From the NCBI GenBank assembly GCA_009927665.1, contig RFMM01000183.1:1-56949 (forward strand): a stretch of 56,949 nt of DNA, given 5' to 3'. This document shows, piece by piece, positions 38,441 through 47,870 of this stretch. The position numbers and the translations under genes are program-made. This stretch comes from Actinomycetota bacterium (GTDB lineage: Bacteria > Actinomycetota > Acidimicrobiia > Acidimicrobiales > Ilumatobacteraceae). The notes beneath the pieces were generated by a model. The model searched no databases. It was not told the DNA's origin and saw nothing but the letters and a program-made list of their open reading frames with translations. Each line of letters starts with the position of its first letter. The first letter of the stretch is position 1.

Positions 38441-39504
38441 TTGACCGCGTCTCCGATGATGCGGATCTCGTTCGTGAAGTCGGCGATGAAGAGTGCAACG
38501 CCAGTGGCGACGCACAACGCCGCCAGCAACCAGAAGCGAATAATTACCGTCGTCTCTGGCCAGCCCTTCAGCTCGAAGTGGTGATGAATTGGCGACATGC
38601 GGAACAATCGCTTCTTGCGGCCACTGGCCTTGAACACACCCATCTGAATGGCGACCGAACCTGCCTCCATCACGTTGATGCCGCAGATGATCGGCAACAA
38701 GAAATGCGTGTTCGTGGCTACCGCGAGCAGCCCAAGCGCCGCACCAATGCCAAGCGCACCGACGTCACCCATCATGATTCGTGCGGGTGCTGCATTCCAC
38801 CAGAGGAAACCTCCACATGCTCCGGCCATCGCTGCAGAGAGCACACCCAAATCGAGCGGGTTGACAATTGCAGAGTAGATGTCGGCATTGCGAAACGCGA
38901 AGTACGCGATCAAGGTGAACGCACCGAACCCGAACATCGCAGAGCCAGCCGCTAGGCCGTCGAGACCGTCGGTGATGTTGACCGCATTGGTGGTTGCCCA
39001 CACCATGAGCGCGGTCCAGATGATCCACACCGGCGTGCTGACGTCCCAGCCGGGCACTGCGGCACGTGTGAAAGAAATCGTCTCGCTCACACTGGTTTGA
39101 GCGGCGAGCAACCACATCAGTAAGACGACGATGCCGAAGGTGATCCAGCCCTTCTTCTTCCAGAAGATGCCGCGATTGTGTTGACGACGCACCTTGAGGT
39201 AGTCGTCAAGAAAACCAATCGCTGCGAGAACGAAAATGGTGAGCCACATGATGAGCGCTTGATCAGAAAACGCAAGACCAGCGCGCGCGTGCGGTATCAC
39301 CCAACCGATGAATGCCGCGAGCAGAATACCGATGCCGCCCATCGTCGGAGTGCCCTGCTTGTGCATGTGGTGCTGCGGACCGCGATCTTCGGCGCCGAGA
39401 ATCGGTTGACCTTTGCCGAGACGCGCAAAGAACGCCATAAGGCCGCGCGTGAAGACGAGCGACAGAACGATGGCGATACCACCGGCCAGGAGAATCGAGA
39501 TCAC
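38437..39504 (-). CDS. mraY: Phospho-N-acetylmuramoyl-pentapeptide transferase
   Basis: GPQHHMHKQGTPTMGGIGILLA, NAVNITDGLDGLAAG, MMGDVGALGIGAALG, FRMSPIHHHFELKGWPETTVIIRFW. Confidence 0.97.
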   Translation of the reverse strand: MISILLAGGIAIVLSLVFTRGLMAFFARLGKGQPILGAEDRGPQHHMHKQGTPTMGGIGILLAAFIGWVIPHARAGLAFSDQALIMWLTIFVLAAIGFLDDYLKVRRQHNRGIFWKKKGWITFGIVVLLMWLLAAQTSVSETISFTRAAVPGWDVSTPVWIIWTALMVWATTNAVNITDGLDGLAAGSAMFGFGAFTLIAYFAFRNADIYSAIVNPLDLGVLSAAMAGACGGFLWWNAAPARIMMGDVGALGIGAALGLLAVATNTHFLLPIICGINVMEAGSVAIQMGVFKASGRKKRLFRMSPIHHHFELKGWPETTVIIRFWLLAALCVATGVALFIADFTNEIRIIGDAVK

Positions 39505-40931
39505 GACGCTGCCCCCAACACTTCGTGCGCCACTACCGCGTCGTCAAACGGCACCTCGCGACCAGCTACCGACTGCATTGACTCGTGACCACGACCCGCG
39601 ATGATGACCACGTCGCCGCGACGAGCGTCGGCAATGGCTCGACCGATGGCGCGACGACGGTCAACCTCGACGAGCACTCTGGCGCGTTCAGAGTCTGGGA
39701 TTCCTCCGACAATTGCGTCGATGATGGCCTGAGGTGACTCGTGCCGTGGGTTGTCGCTCGTGATGATGATCGAGTCGGCCGCCACGGCTGCCGCACCCAT
39801 CTCGGCACGCTTGCTCGGGTCGCGGTCGCCACCGCATCCGAACACGACGGTGACACGACCGCTGCCGGTGCCGAGCAGAGCCCGTGCCGACGACAAGACG
39901 TTGCGCAGCGCCTCGGGTGTATGCGCGTAGTCCACAATGACGGCGAAGTCGCCACCAGCGTTGACATTGTCGAAGCGTCCGGCGATTCGCCCAACGGCGG
40001 CCAATCCCGACACCACGTCAGTGACGCTGATGCCCAGACTGGCCGCCGCCGTGGCAGCAGCGAGAGCATTGAGAACATTGAAGTCGCCACCGATGCCATA
40101 GCGCACCTGGGCCCCACGCCAGGTGAACTGCGCCTGCGATGCATCGACGGTGACGGCGCTGGCATCGTCACGACCAAAGGTCACCACATCGACGTCTGTC
40201 GAGTCGGCAATCTTGCGACCGTATGCATCGTCTCGATTCAGCACAGCGAGCGTCGTGTAGGTCGACGAGAAGAGGCTTGCCTTGGCCGCAAAGTAGGCGT
40301 CGTGAGTGCGATGGAAGTCGAGATGATCATGACCGAGGTTGGTGAAGATCGCTGCCGCAAAGTGCATGCCAGCAACTCGCTGCAGTGCAAGTGCGTGTGA
40401 CGACACTTCCATCACCACGGCCGTCGTGCCTTTTGCGCGTTCGTGTGCCAGCGTGCGCTGCAACTCGGGCGCCTCTGGTGTGGTGCGAGTGCCCGTGAGC
40501 GTGCCGAACACGCTCGTGCGTTTGCCGCTCTGCGAGAGAATTGCGCCGAGCATCTGTGCCGTCGTGGTCTTGCCGTTGGTGCCCGTCACACCTACGACGG
40601 TGAGCGCGCGACTCGGGTGCTGGTGAAAGGCGGCCGAGACGTATCCCATCGAGCGCCGCACATCACGCACCACCACTTGCGTCACATGTGCGCCAGGCAC
40701 TTCGCGCTCAACCAACAGCGCGGTTGCCCCAGCTTGGGCTGCTTCTACGGCAAAGTCGTGACCGTCGCGTTGTTCGCCAGGCACGCAGCAAAAGAGCGAG
40801 CCGCGTTGCACCGTGCGACTGTCATGCGTTACGTCTGAAATGTCGACGTTGGTCGCACCCGACACTCGAAAATCACCGCGCGCAACTTCGCTCGCGTCGA
40901 CTCGTGCGAGCACTTCACCGAGCGAAGCCAT
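39501..40931 (-). CDS. murE: UDP-MurNAc-L-Ala-D-Glu--2,6-diaminopimelate ligase
   Basis: VVGVTGTNGKTTTAQML, FTNLGHDHLDFH, DYAHTPEALRNVL, FGCGGDRDPSKRAEMG, TSDNPRHESP (DNPR mDAP motif). Confidence 0.95.
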   Translation of the reverse strand: MASLGEVLARVDASEVARGDFRVSGATNVDISDVTHDSRTVQRGSLFCCVPGEQRDGHDFAVEAAQAGATALLVEREVPGAHVTQVVVRDVRRSMGYVSAAFHQHPSRALTVVGVTGTNGKTTTAQMLGAILSQSGKRTSVFGTLTGTRTTPEAPELQRTLAHERAKGTTAVVMEVSSHALALQRVAGMHFAAAIFTNLGHDHLDFHRTHDAYFAAKASLFSSTYTTLAVLNRDDAYGRKIADSTDVDVVTFGRDDASAVTVDASQAQFTWRGAQVRYGIGGDFNVLNALAAATAAASLGISVTDVVSGLAAVGRIAGRFDNVNAGGDFAVIVDYAHTPEALRNVLSSARALLGTGSGRVTVVFGCGGDRDPSKRAEMGAAAVAADSIIITSDNPRHESPQAIIDAIVGGIPDSERARVLVEVDRRRAIGRAIADARRGDVVIIAGRGHESMQSVAGREVPFDDAVVAHEVLGAAS

Positions 40932-40935
40932 ATCG

Positions 40936-42834
40936 CTAATGCCCTGGTCCGAGTTCTGCGGGTCGCGAACCGACGCAACCCGTATCGCCGGGTGATGGTC
41001 GCAGGTCGAGCTCGTTCACGATGACTTGACCGATACGCGCAAACACGGGTGCTGCAGCGGTGCCACCGAAACGATCGCGTGAACCCGGATCGGGTTCATC
41101 AACCGACACCAGCACCGTGTATTCGGGGTTTGACGCGGGCAGGAATCCGACGAATGAGGCGAAGTAGGCGCGCGAGCCGTCGTCTTTCAGGTAGGTGCCG
41201 TTGTCTTGGCGAATGTAGCCCGTGCCGGTCTTGCCCGCGACGGAGAGTCCGGGCATCTTGGCCAACTGCGCGGTGCCGTAACACACCACATCAGTCATCA
41301 GCGTGCGCATCGTCGCCGCCGTCGCACTCGACAACACTCGACGCGTCGGTGAAGCCGCCGTCGTCTCACGAGTGCCGTCGGCCTTCACCACTTCACTCAC
41401 CAGTTTCGGGCCGATGTAGACGCCGTCGTTGGCAACCACGTTGATGGCCGACACGAGTTGTATCGCCGTTGAGCCGTAGCCGTAACCATAGGCGAACGTG
41501 AACTTCTCGGTGCCCTGCCAATTGCGCGCCAGCTTCAAGAGACCTTTCGATTCACCCGGAAACTTGAGCGATGTTTTCTCGCCGAATCCGAATGCCGAGA
41601 GCCACTGACGGTTGCGTTCGGTGCTGAGCGTCTCAGAAATCTGCACCGTGCCAAGGTTCGATGAGTCGACCAGAATCTTGCGCACCGTCATTTGCTCGAG
41701 ACCGTGCGGGTATGCGTCTTTGATCTCTTGTTCCCATTGCGTGCCCTTGTTGAACACCTGCTTGCCCGGCACGAGGAACTTGGTCTCGGGCGTCACTTTG
41801 CCTTCTTCAATGGCTGCGGCGACACTGAACACCTTCGCCACCGAGCCAGGTTCATGGGCTTCGACGGCTGCGATGTTGCCTGAATTGCTCGTGTAGGTAC
41901 CGTCATCGTTGCGCCGCACGCTCGACATGGCATAGATCTCGCCGGTCTTCGTGTGCATCACGATTGCAACGCCGCTGCGAGCCATGAGCCGTTCGACTTG
42001 TTGCGTGAGGATTCCATCGACCTGAAACTGCAGGGTGCGATGAATCGTCGTGATGAGGTTGTCACCCGATTGGGCGTCTTTGTATTCGTTTTGCGCCGAC
42101 GCGATGCTCTGCCCGCGGCTGTTCACCTCGCGTTGCACGAATCCATTGACACCCGTCAACGCAGCGTCGTATTGCAACTCGAGCCCGCCGGTTCCGAGAC
42201 CATCGGGGTCGACACGGCCGACGATCGGTCGCAGACCCTCACTCGTGAGTGCTCGCCCATACTCGCGATATGAGCCGATGCCCGGCAGGTTGAGATCGGC
42301 CACTGCTTTCGCGATACTCGAATCGACCTGACGCACAACGTAGGCAAACGACGAGTTCTTGTTCTGCATGCGACGCACGAGGTTGAACTCTTCTTCGGGC
42401 GTCAGCTGCAATACCGTCGCGAGCGCTCGCCCCGTGGTGACTGGGTCAGTGACCTCGCGCGGATCAGCGAAAATGGTGCGAGCCGGAATCGCGATTGCCA
42501 ACTCGTTGCCATCGCGGTCGAGGATGCTGCCGCGCTCAGCCGGAATCACTTGCTCTCGTGTGCGCTGTGCCTGGCTGTAGGCCTGATACACCGGCGCACG
42601 CCAGGTTTGCAGTGTCACCACACGGGCAAACACCACGAAGAGCGCCAGAAGCAGCACGCCGAACATCACCGAGATGCGCTTGCGCATGTCGCCAGCGTGG
42701 ATGTTGGTGGTCATCTTGTTCACGCCGTAGCGCGACAAACCCGTGAAGATCTCACCGAGGCCGCTGCCAAGGCTGCGCGGCGGCTCTTCTCGACGTGCTC
42801 GTCGCGGTCGGCGCAGTGGCGCGGTGTCGCTCAT
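40936..42834 (-). CDS. ftsI: Class B penicillin-binding protein FtsI/PBP3
   Basis: TM + dimer domain IPAERGSILDRDGNELA; SxxK in HEPGSVAKVFS, SxN in VDSSNLG, KTG in AGKTGTGYI. Confidence 0.95.
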   Translation of the reverse strand: MSDTAPLRRPRRARREEPPRSLGSGLGEIFTGLSRYGVNKMTTNIHAGDMRKRISVMFGVLLLALFVVFARVVTLQTWRAPVYQAYSQAQRTREQVIPAERGSILDRDGNELAIAIPARTIFADPREVTDPVTTGRALATVLQLTPEEEFNLVRRMQNKNSSFAYVVRQVDSSIAKAVADLNLPGIGSYREYGRALTSEGLRPIVGRVDPDGLGTGGLELQYDAALTGVNGFVQREVNSRGQSIASAQNEYKDAQSGDNLITTIHRTLQFQVDGILTQQVERLMARSGVAIVMHTKTGEIYAMSSVRRNDDGTYTSNSGNIAAVEAHEPGSVAKVFSVAAAIEEGKVTPETKFLVPGKQVFNKGTQWEQEIKDAYPHGLEQMTVRKILVDSSNLGTVQISETLSTERNRQWLSAFGFGEKTSLKFPGESKGLLKLARNWQGTEKFTFAYGYGYGSTAIQLVSAINVVANDGVYIGPKLVSEVVKADGTRETTAASPTRRVLSSATAATMRTLMTDVVCYGTAQLAKMPGLSVAGKTGTGYIRQDNGTYLKDDGSRAYFASFVGFLPASNPEYTVLVSVDEPDPGSRDRFGGTAAAPVFARIGQVIVNELDLRPSPGDTGCVGSRPAELGPGH

Positions 42835-43472
42835 GGCATCATCGCTTCATTGCCGATGGGGATGATCTTGCGGCCCGTCGGTTGCGGTGCTGCCGCGGGT
42901 TGCTGTGCTGCTGCGGACGGTGTCGCAGGCTGTGCCGCAGACGGTGTCGACACCTCTTGCACCCTCAGCGCCCGCTCAGCAGCGACGCCCGCCGGCGGGT
43001 CGGCAAACATCGGGTCCATATCGGCCGTGCTGATCAGCACGGCGGCAATCACTTCTGCAGGCACCTCAACGAATTTTGCGGTGAGCCCCTGATACATGCC
43101 GAGCATCATCGCTTCTTCCCGAAGACGTGCGGGTGCGAGCAACTCTGCACGTTGTTGGCGCAAGTTGTCGTAGTGCGTCTCGGCCATTCGCAAATCACCC
43201 GACACCCGATCAAGTCGCAATTGCTGTTCGGCAATGGTCGCCTGAAACACGATCACCAAGATGATGAAGATGCTGAGACCGACCACGAACATGCTGAGCT
43301 TCGACAAGGTGCTGCGATGCGAGGTCGCGGTCGACTCGGGGCGCGGAACGATGCGCAGATTCGGTCGGGTCGTAGCGCGAGAGGCGGGCGAACTCGGCAG
43401 TATCTCAGGCACTGCGTCGCCGTGTTGCAACTGACGACGAGCGCGCGCACGAGCGGTGGCTGCCGAAGTCAT
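42831..43472 (-). CDS. ftsL: FtsL-like septum protein
   Basis: Single TM (LSMFVVGLSIFIILVIVFQATIAEQQLRLDRVSGDLRMAETHYDNLRQQRAEL), position between rsmH and ftsI, ATGA overlaps both sides. Confidence 0.8.
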   Translation of the reverse strand: MTSAATARARARRQLQHGDAVPEILPSSPASRATTRPNLRIVPRPESTATSHRSTLSKLSMFVVGLSIFIILVIVFQATIAEQQLRLDRVSGDLRMAETHYDNLRQQRAELLAPARLREEAMMLGMYQGLTAKFVEVPAEVIAAVLISTADMDPMFADPPAGVAAERALRVQEVSTPSAAQPATPSAAAQQPAAAPQPTGRKIIPIGNEAMMP

Positions 43473-44440
43473 GCAGAGACCTCGCATCGCTGCATCACTC
43501 GCAATTTGGCCGATGCCGCGCGCGGGTTGCGGCGCACTTCATCGCTTGTCGGAGTTTTCGCCACCCGCACCTTGCGCCACGCACGGGGGGCCGTGCGCGA
43601 CGGGTGGGCATATGGGGTGGCGATGTTGGGTTGACTGTGATCGGTTTCGGCATCACGCATCACCTGCTTGACGATGCGGTCTTCACCGCTGTGATACGAC
43701 AGCACGGCGATTCGGCCACCCGGCGTAACCATCGACATCACGTCGCGCAGTGCGCCGGGCAAGATGTCGAGTTCGCTATTTACCTCGATTCGCAACGCCT
43801 GAAACGTGCGCTTGGCGGGGTGACCACCCGTGCGTCGAGTGGCTGCAGGAATCGCCGACACCACGATTTCCGCCAACTGTGTCGTGGTGTCGATCGGTCG
43901 CGCGGCGACGATTGCGGTTGCGATGCGCTTCGCAAACCGCTCGTCGGCATTGCGCTGTAAGAGATCTGCGAGTGCGTCAACGCTGTATTCGTTCACGATG
44001 TTCCACGCGCTGAGAGCCGCGCTGCGATTCATGCGCATATCGAGGCGCGCCTCGTGGCGATACGAGAAACCTCGTTCGGCGACATCGAGTTGGGGCGACG
44101 AAACGCCGAGGTCGAACAAGGCTCCCGACAAGTGCTCGACACCAACAGCTCGCAGCGTGCGGGCGGCATCATCAAAGCGACCACGAAAGGCATCGAAGCG
44201 CGCGGCGTCGGCACCGAGCGTTGTCTTTACGTGCTGCGCATTGGTGATTGCCATATCGTCTTGGTCGATTCCGACAACTCGCAGACCTGAATGACGCCGG
44301 AGTATCGCCGTGGCATGACCCGCGAGACCGAGTGTCGCGTCGAGCAACACCCCGTCGGGAATCTCTGCAAACAGTTCGACAATCTCGGCGAGCATCACCG
44401 GTTCGTGTGTCTCGCTCACCAGCAGCCCCCCGGCCAACAT
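43469..44440 (-). CDS. rsmH: 16S rRNA m4C1402 methyltransferase RsmH/MraW (alternative GTG start 44419)
   Basis: VSETHEPVMLAEIVELF, GVLLDATLGLAGHATAILRRH, FDLGVSSPQLDVAERGFSYRHEARLDMRM, RTFQALRIEVNSELDIL, AVLSYHSGEDRIVKQ. Confidence 0.96.
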   Translation of the reverse strand: MLAGGLLVSETHEPVMLAEIVELFAEIPDGVLLDATLGLAGHATAILRRHSGLRVVGIDQDDMAITNAQHVKTTLGADAARFDAFRGRFDDAARTLRAVGVEHLSGALFDLGVSSPQLDVAERGFSYRHEARLDMRMNRSAALSAWNIVNEYSVDALADLLQRNADERFAKRIATAIVAARPIDTTTQLAEIVVSAIPAATRRTGGHPAKRTFQALRIEVNSELDILPGALRDVMSMVTPGGRIAVLSYHSGEDRIVKQVMRDAETDHSQPNIATPYAHPSRTAPRAWRKVRVAKTPTSDEVRRNPRAASAKLRVMQRCEVSA

Positions 44441-44445
44441 GTGCC

Positions 44446-44464
44446 TCCGGGATTTCTCCCCGGA
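44446..44464 (-). promoter_or_regulatory. Inverted repeat immediately 5' of rsmH, overlapping a GGAGG element
   Basis: Minus strand TCCGGG-GAGAAAT-CCCGGA followed by GGCACATG. Confidence 0.6.
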
Positions 44465-44638
44465 TGGCGAAGACGGAAGCGGGCGGAGTTGGGGCTGTCC
44501 ATCTTTGCTGACCGGGAGACTGCTGATGAGCGAAACCTCAACGAGACCAGTGGTCGCGTCGAAGCGTGCCTCGGTGCTCCTTTCTGTTGTTGTAGTGACG
44601 ACTCGTGTCGCACGGTGCCGCGACCCACAACGATGAGG

Positions 44639-44686
44639 TGCACGGCGCTGCGATGCACGGCGCTGCGATGTGCATCTGCGATGCAC
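44639..44686. repeat. Short tandem repeat and hairpin in mraZ-rsmH intergenic region
   Basis: TGCACGGCGCTGCGA x2 then TGTGCATCTGCGA; contains perfect inverted repeat GTGCATC-TGC-GATGCAC at 44670-44686. Confidence 0.8.
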
Positions 44687-44698
44687 TGCCCAGCGGTG

Positions 44699-45115
44699 TC
44701 ACGCCGCGCCCCCTGCCATTTCTTGCGTGCCGGCTTCGCTCACGCGTTGGTGGCGAGTAGGGTCCCAGATTTCGCAGCGGTCGAACGAGCCGCTGATGAT
44801 GACGCGTGAGTCGAGCACCAGGCCGGCGTACTCACGCAGTTTTTCATCGATGTTGATGCGACCCTGCGCGTCGATGGTGACTTCGACCGCGCTCGCTGCC
44901 AGTGCACGCTGTTGTGCGCGAGTCATCTCGCCGCGACGCACCTTTTCCATCACGTCGTTGGCGACACGCTCGAAGGCTTCGGCAGTAAGCACGTCTACGC
45001 ACTTGTCATTGCCCAGCGCGAGATAGCACCGCGGTTCGAGGCGCGGACGAAACGCCGCCGGCAAGGCAACGCGACCTTTCGGATCGAGTTGTCGTTCGTG
45101 GACTCCAACGAACAT
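44699..45115 (-). CDS. mraZ: Transcriptional regulator MraZ
   Basis: MFVGVHERQLDPKGRVALPAAFRPRLEPRCYLALG...TIDAQGRINIDEKLREYAGL; AAGGAGG Shine-Dalgarno upstream. Confidence 0.96.
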   Translation of the reverse strand: MFVGVHERQLDPKGRVALPAAFRPRLEPRCYLALGNDKCVDVLTAEAFERVANDVMEKVRRGEMTRAQQRALAASAVEVTIDAQGRINIDEKLREYAGLVLDSRVIISGSFDRCEIWDPTRHQRVSEAGTQEMAGGAA

Positions 45116-45178
45116 GTCGCTTGCCTCCTTCCCATCCGGTGATCCGGACCCCGTGGTGGGTTTCCCCACCGCCAGCAG

Positions 45179-45220
45179 ACGCTACACCATTTCTCCCCAC
45201 TGTCAACCATTACTCCCCAC
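45179..45220 (-). promoter_or_regulatory. mraZ promoter with MraZ-type 10-bp-periodic operator
   Basis: Minus strand GTGGGGAGTA|ATGGTTGACA|GTGGGGAGAA|ATGGTGTAGC|GT: TGG every 10 bp; TTGACA (45201-45206), 16-bp spacer, TAGCGT (45179-45184). Confidence 0.75.
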
Positions 45221-45345
45221 TTGGCTCGATGGACCCCCACCTCGGCTCCACTCCGCGTCCCCTTAGCCCCGCGGTGCCCCCACCGAGGAGACCCCACCCA
45301 GGAGACCCCTCAGCACGTCGTCATCGGTATCGTCACGAGGTGCAG

Positions 45346-47199
45346 ATGCACCCCCACGCCCTGCTGCCGCGTCACGCCGACGCCGTTGCAGGCACGTCGC
45401 TCGAGCGTGAAACCCTGCGCCGTGTGTGGCGCTTCGCCCGGCCATACCGAACCACCATCGGCATTTTTCTCGCCGCCATCTTGGTCTCAGCTCTGGTGGC
45501 CATCATTCCACCCTTCGTGTTTCGGGCGATTCTCGATACCGCCATTCCCGAAGGCAACCGAGCGTTGGTGTGGTTGCTGGCGCTAGCGGCTGTGGCCGCG
45601 GCCCTTACCGAAGCAGCACTGGCCATCGTGCAGCGCTGGGGCTCAGCACGCGTGGGCGAGGGCTTGATCTACGACCTTCGGGTCGCACTCTTCAACAAGG
45701 TGCAACGCATGCCGATTGCGTTCTTCACCCGCACTCAAACCGGCTCGCTCATCAGTCGACTCAACAACGACGTCATTGGGGCACAGAGCGCGGTGACTTC
45801 CACGCTTGGCACGGCGGTGAGCAACGCCGTGGTGCTCGTCACCACCGTCGCCGCCATGCTCGCACTGGAGTGGCGGCTCACCTTGCTGTCGCTCGTCGTG
45901 TTGCCAGCTTTCATCATTCCCGCGCGTCGCGTGGGTAAGCGCCTGCAAACAATTGCAGCAAGACAGATGGACCTCAATGCACAGATGAACACCCAGATGC
46001 AGGAACGGTTCAACGTGTCTGGTGCACTCCTGGTGAAACTGTTTGGCCGCCATCGAGATGAGGTGGATGCGTTTTCCGGTCGTGCCGCCGGCGTGCGCGA
46101 CTCCGGAGTCCTTGCTGCGATGTATGGACGGGTGTTTTTTGTTGCTCTCGGTTTGGTGGGGGCACTGGGCGCCGTCGCCGTCTACGGAATCGGCGCCCAG
46201 CTCGTGGTGTCTGGCGATATCACCTCCGGCACACTCGTGGCGCTGGCAGCCTTGGTCACTCGGGTGTACATGCCGCTGACGGCATTGAGCAATGCGCGGG
46301 TGGAGCTCCTCACCTCATTCGTCAGCTTTGACCGCGTTTTTGAGGTGCTCGATGCCCCCATGTCCGTCGTCGATCGAGCAGGCGCTATTGATCTGATCGA
46401 ATCTCGTGGACGAATCGACATCGACCATGTCACGTTTCGATATCCGCCAGCCGCCGAGGTGGCCATACCGTCCCTCGAAGCACCTGGCGCCCCGACGGGC
46501 GACCCCGATCATGACGTGATAACCGACATCACGCTCAAGATCGAGTCGGGCGAAAACGTTGCAATTGTCGGCCCCTCGGGATCCGGCAAGTCGACACTGG
46601 CGGCACTCATCCCGCGCCTCTACGACGTGACGTCAGGAGCCATCCGACTCGACGGCATCGACGTGCGCGATCTCACGAGCGACTCGCTGCATGCAGCAAT
46701 CGGCGTGGTCTCGCAGGACCCGCACTTGTTCCACGAAAGCATCGAATCCAACCTGCGATACGCACGACCCGACGCCACGCTCGAAGACATCGAGGCCGCA
46801 TGCAGGGGCGCCCGAATTCACGACACGATTTCGGCGTTACCCGATGGCTACCGCACGATTGTGGGCGAACGTGGCTACCGCTTTTCGGGCGGAGAAAAAC
46901 AGCGCCTTGCAATTGCGCGACTACTGCTGAAGAACCCCGTGGTGATGATTCTCGACGAGGCAACAAGTCACCTCGACAACGAGAACGAATCCCTCGTGCA
47001 GGCGGCCCTTGACGAGGCAATGCGTGGACGCACGTCGGTGGTGATCGCGCATCGACTCTCGACAATCACCAATGCCGATCGCATCGTGGTGCTTGAACAT
47101 GGTCGAATCGTTGAACAGGGCACGCATCACGAGCTCATGGCACACGATGGCGCATATGCACGCCAGGTGCGGGCCGGCGGAATGTACGCGTCCGCCTAG
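45346..47199 (+). CDS. ABC exporter, fused TM + ATPase domains (start uncertain: ATG 45346 or 45229)
   Basis: Type IV ABC TM domain, Walker A GPSGSGKST, signature FSGGEKQRLAIARLLLKNP, Walker B VMILDEATSHLD, H-loop IAHRLST. Confidence 0.93.
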   Translation: MHPHALLPRHADAVAGTSLERETLRRVWRFARPYRTTIGIFLAAILVSALVAIIPPFVFRAILDTAIPEGNRALVWLLALAAVAAALTEAALAIVQRWGSARVGEGLIYDLRVALFNKVQRMPIAFFTRTQTGSLISRLNNDVIGAQSAVTSTLGTAVSNAVVLVTTVAAMLALEWRLTLLSLVVLPAFIIPARRVGKRLQTIAARQMDLNAQMNTQMQERFNVSGALLVKLFGRHRDEVDAFSGRAAGVRDSGVLAAMYGRVFFVALGLVGALGAVAVYGIGAQLVVSGDITSGTLVALAALVTRVYMPLTALSNARVELLTSFVSFDRVFEVLDAPMSVVDRAGAIDLIESRGRIDIDHVTFRYPPAAEVAIPSLEAPGAPTGDPDHDVITDITLKIESGENVAIVGPSGSGKSTLAALIPRLYDVTSGAIRLDGIDVRDLTSDSLHAAIGVVSQDPHLFHESIESNLRYARPDATLEDIEAACRGARIHDTISALPDGYRTIVGERGYRFSGGEKQRLAIARLLLKNPVVMILDEATSHLDNENESLVQAALDEAMRGRTSVVIAHRLSTITNADRIVVLEHGRIVEQGTHHELMAHDGAYARQVRAGGMYASA

Positions 47200-47870
47200 C
47201 CCAAGGCTTCGCTGAGTCGCAGTACTACGGCACCAGCAATGGCGCTCAGCTTTTCACCAACTCCGGCAGCTTCGCCGAGACCCGAAGCAACGACGTCACG
47301 CAACAGAGACGAGTACAGGGCCACATCTATCGAGCGAAACACCGTGCACTGAAACCTGGCGGCGTCTTTGGTGCGGCGTTGCGCAATGCCCACCACTTTG
47401 CGCCCCTCTCGGGTGACCTCGCCGGGCCCGAGGGCGGCGAAACATACGCTGCGATCGCCACCGCGGGCTACGAGGCGATCGCGATGCACCGCCCAGCCTG
47501 TGTCGCCCTCAACCGAATCGCCCCCACCGAACGTCGCAGCCAGTGCCTCGCACCACGCTTCACCCAACCACCAGGTGGCGCGTTCGACGTCGTCGTGCCA
47601 GAGCGGGTGACCCCGCGGCACGGTCACGTCAATCCACACGTGGTCATCGGGTTGCAGAATCACCACACCTCCCCCGCTGCGGCGGCGAACGACCTCGAAC
47701 CCCAGCGCTGCTGCGCGATCAGTGTCAACGAGGTCAAACGACTGGGTGCTGCCCAACACCACCGCGGGTCGCGAGATCTGCAGCACTTCGACCAGCGCCT
47801 CGTTACTGATCGGACGAGCGTGCAGCTCGCCGGCACTCGTCACGAGGCGATCAGCAGATACTGCTTCCAC
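47196..47870 (-). CDS. Lipoate-protein ligase A/BPL-LPL family protein
   Basis: FEVVRRRSGGGVVILQPDDHVWIDVTVPR and GRKVVGIAQRRTKDAARFQCTVF; GTG start approximate. Confidence 0.85.
   Translation of the reverse strand: MEAVSADRLVTSAGELHARPISNEALVEVLQISRPAVVLGSTQSFDLVDTDRAAALGFEVVRRRSGGGVVILQPDDHVWIDVTVPRGHPLWHDDVERATWWLGEAWCEALAATFGGGDSVEGDTGWAVHRDRLVARGGDRSVCFAALGPGEVTREGRKVVGIAQRRTKDAARFQCTVFRSIDVALYSSLLRDVVASGLGEAAGVGEKLSAIAGAVVLRLSEALG

Noticed and set aside
45121-45345. 75-aa N-terminal extension of the ABC exporter
   Set aside because: Pro-rich translation of the mraZ promoter/intergenic region; likely not translated, though ATG 45229 cannot be excluded
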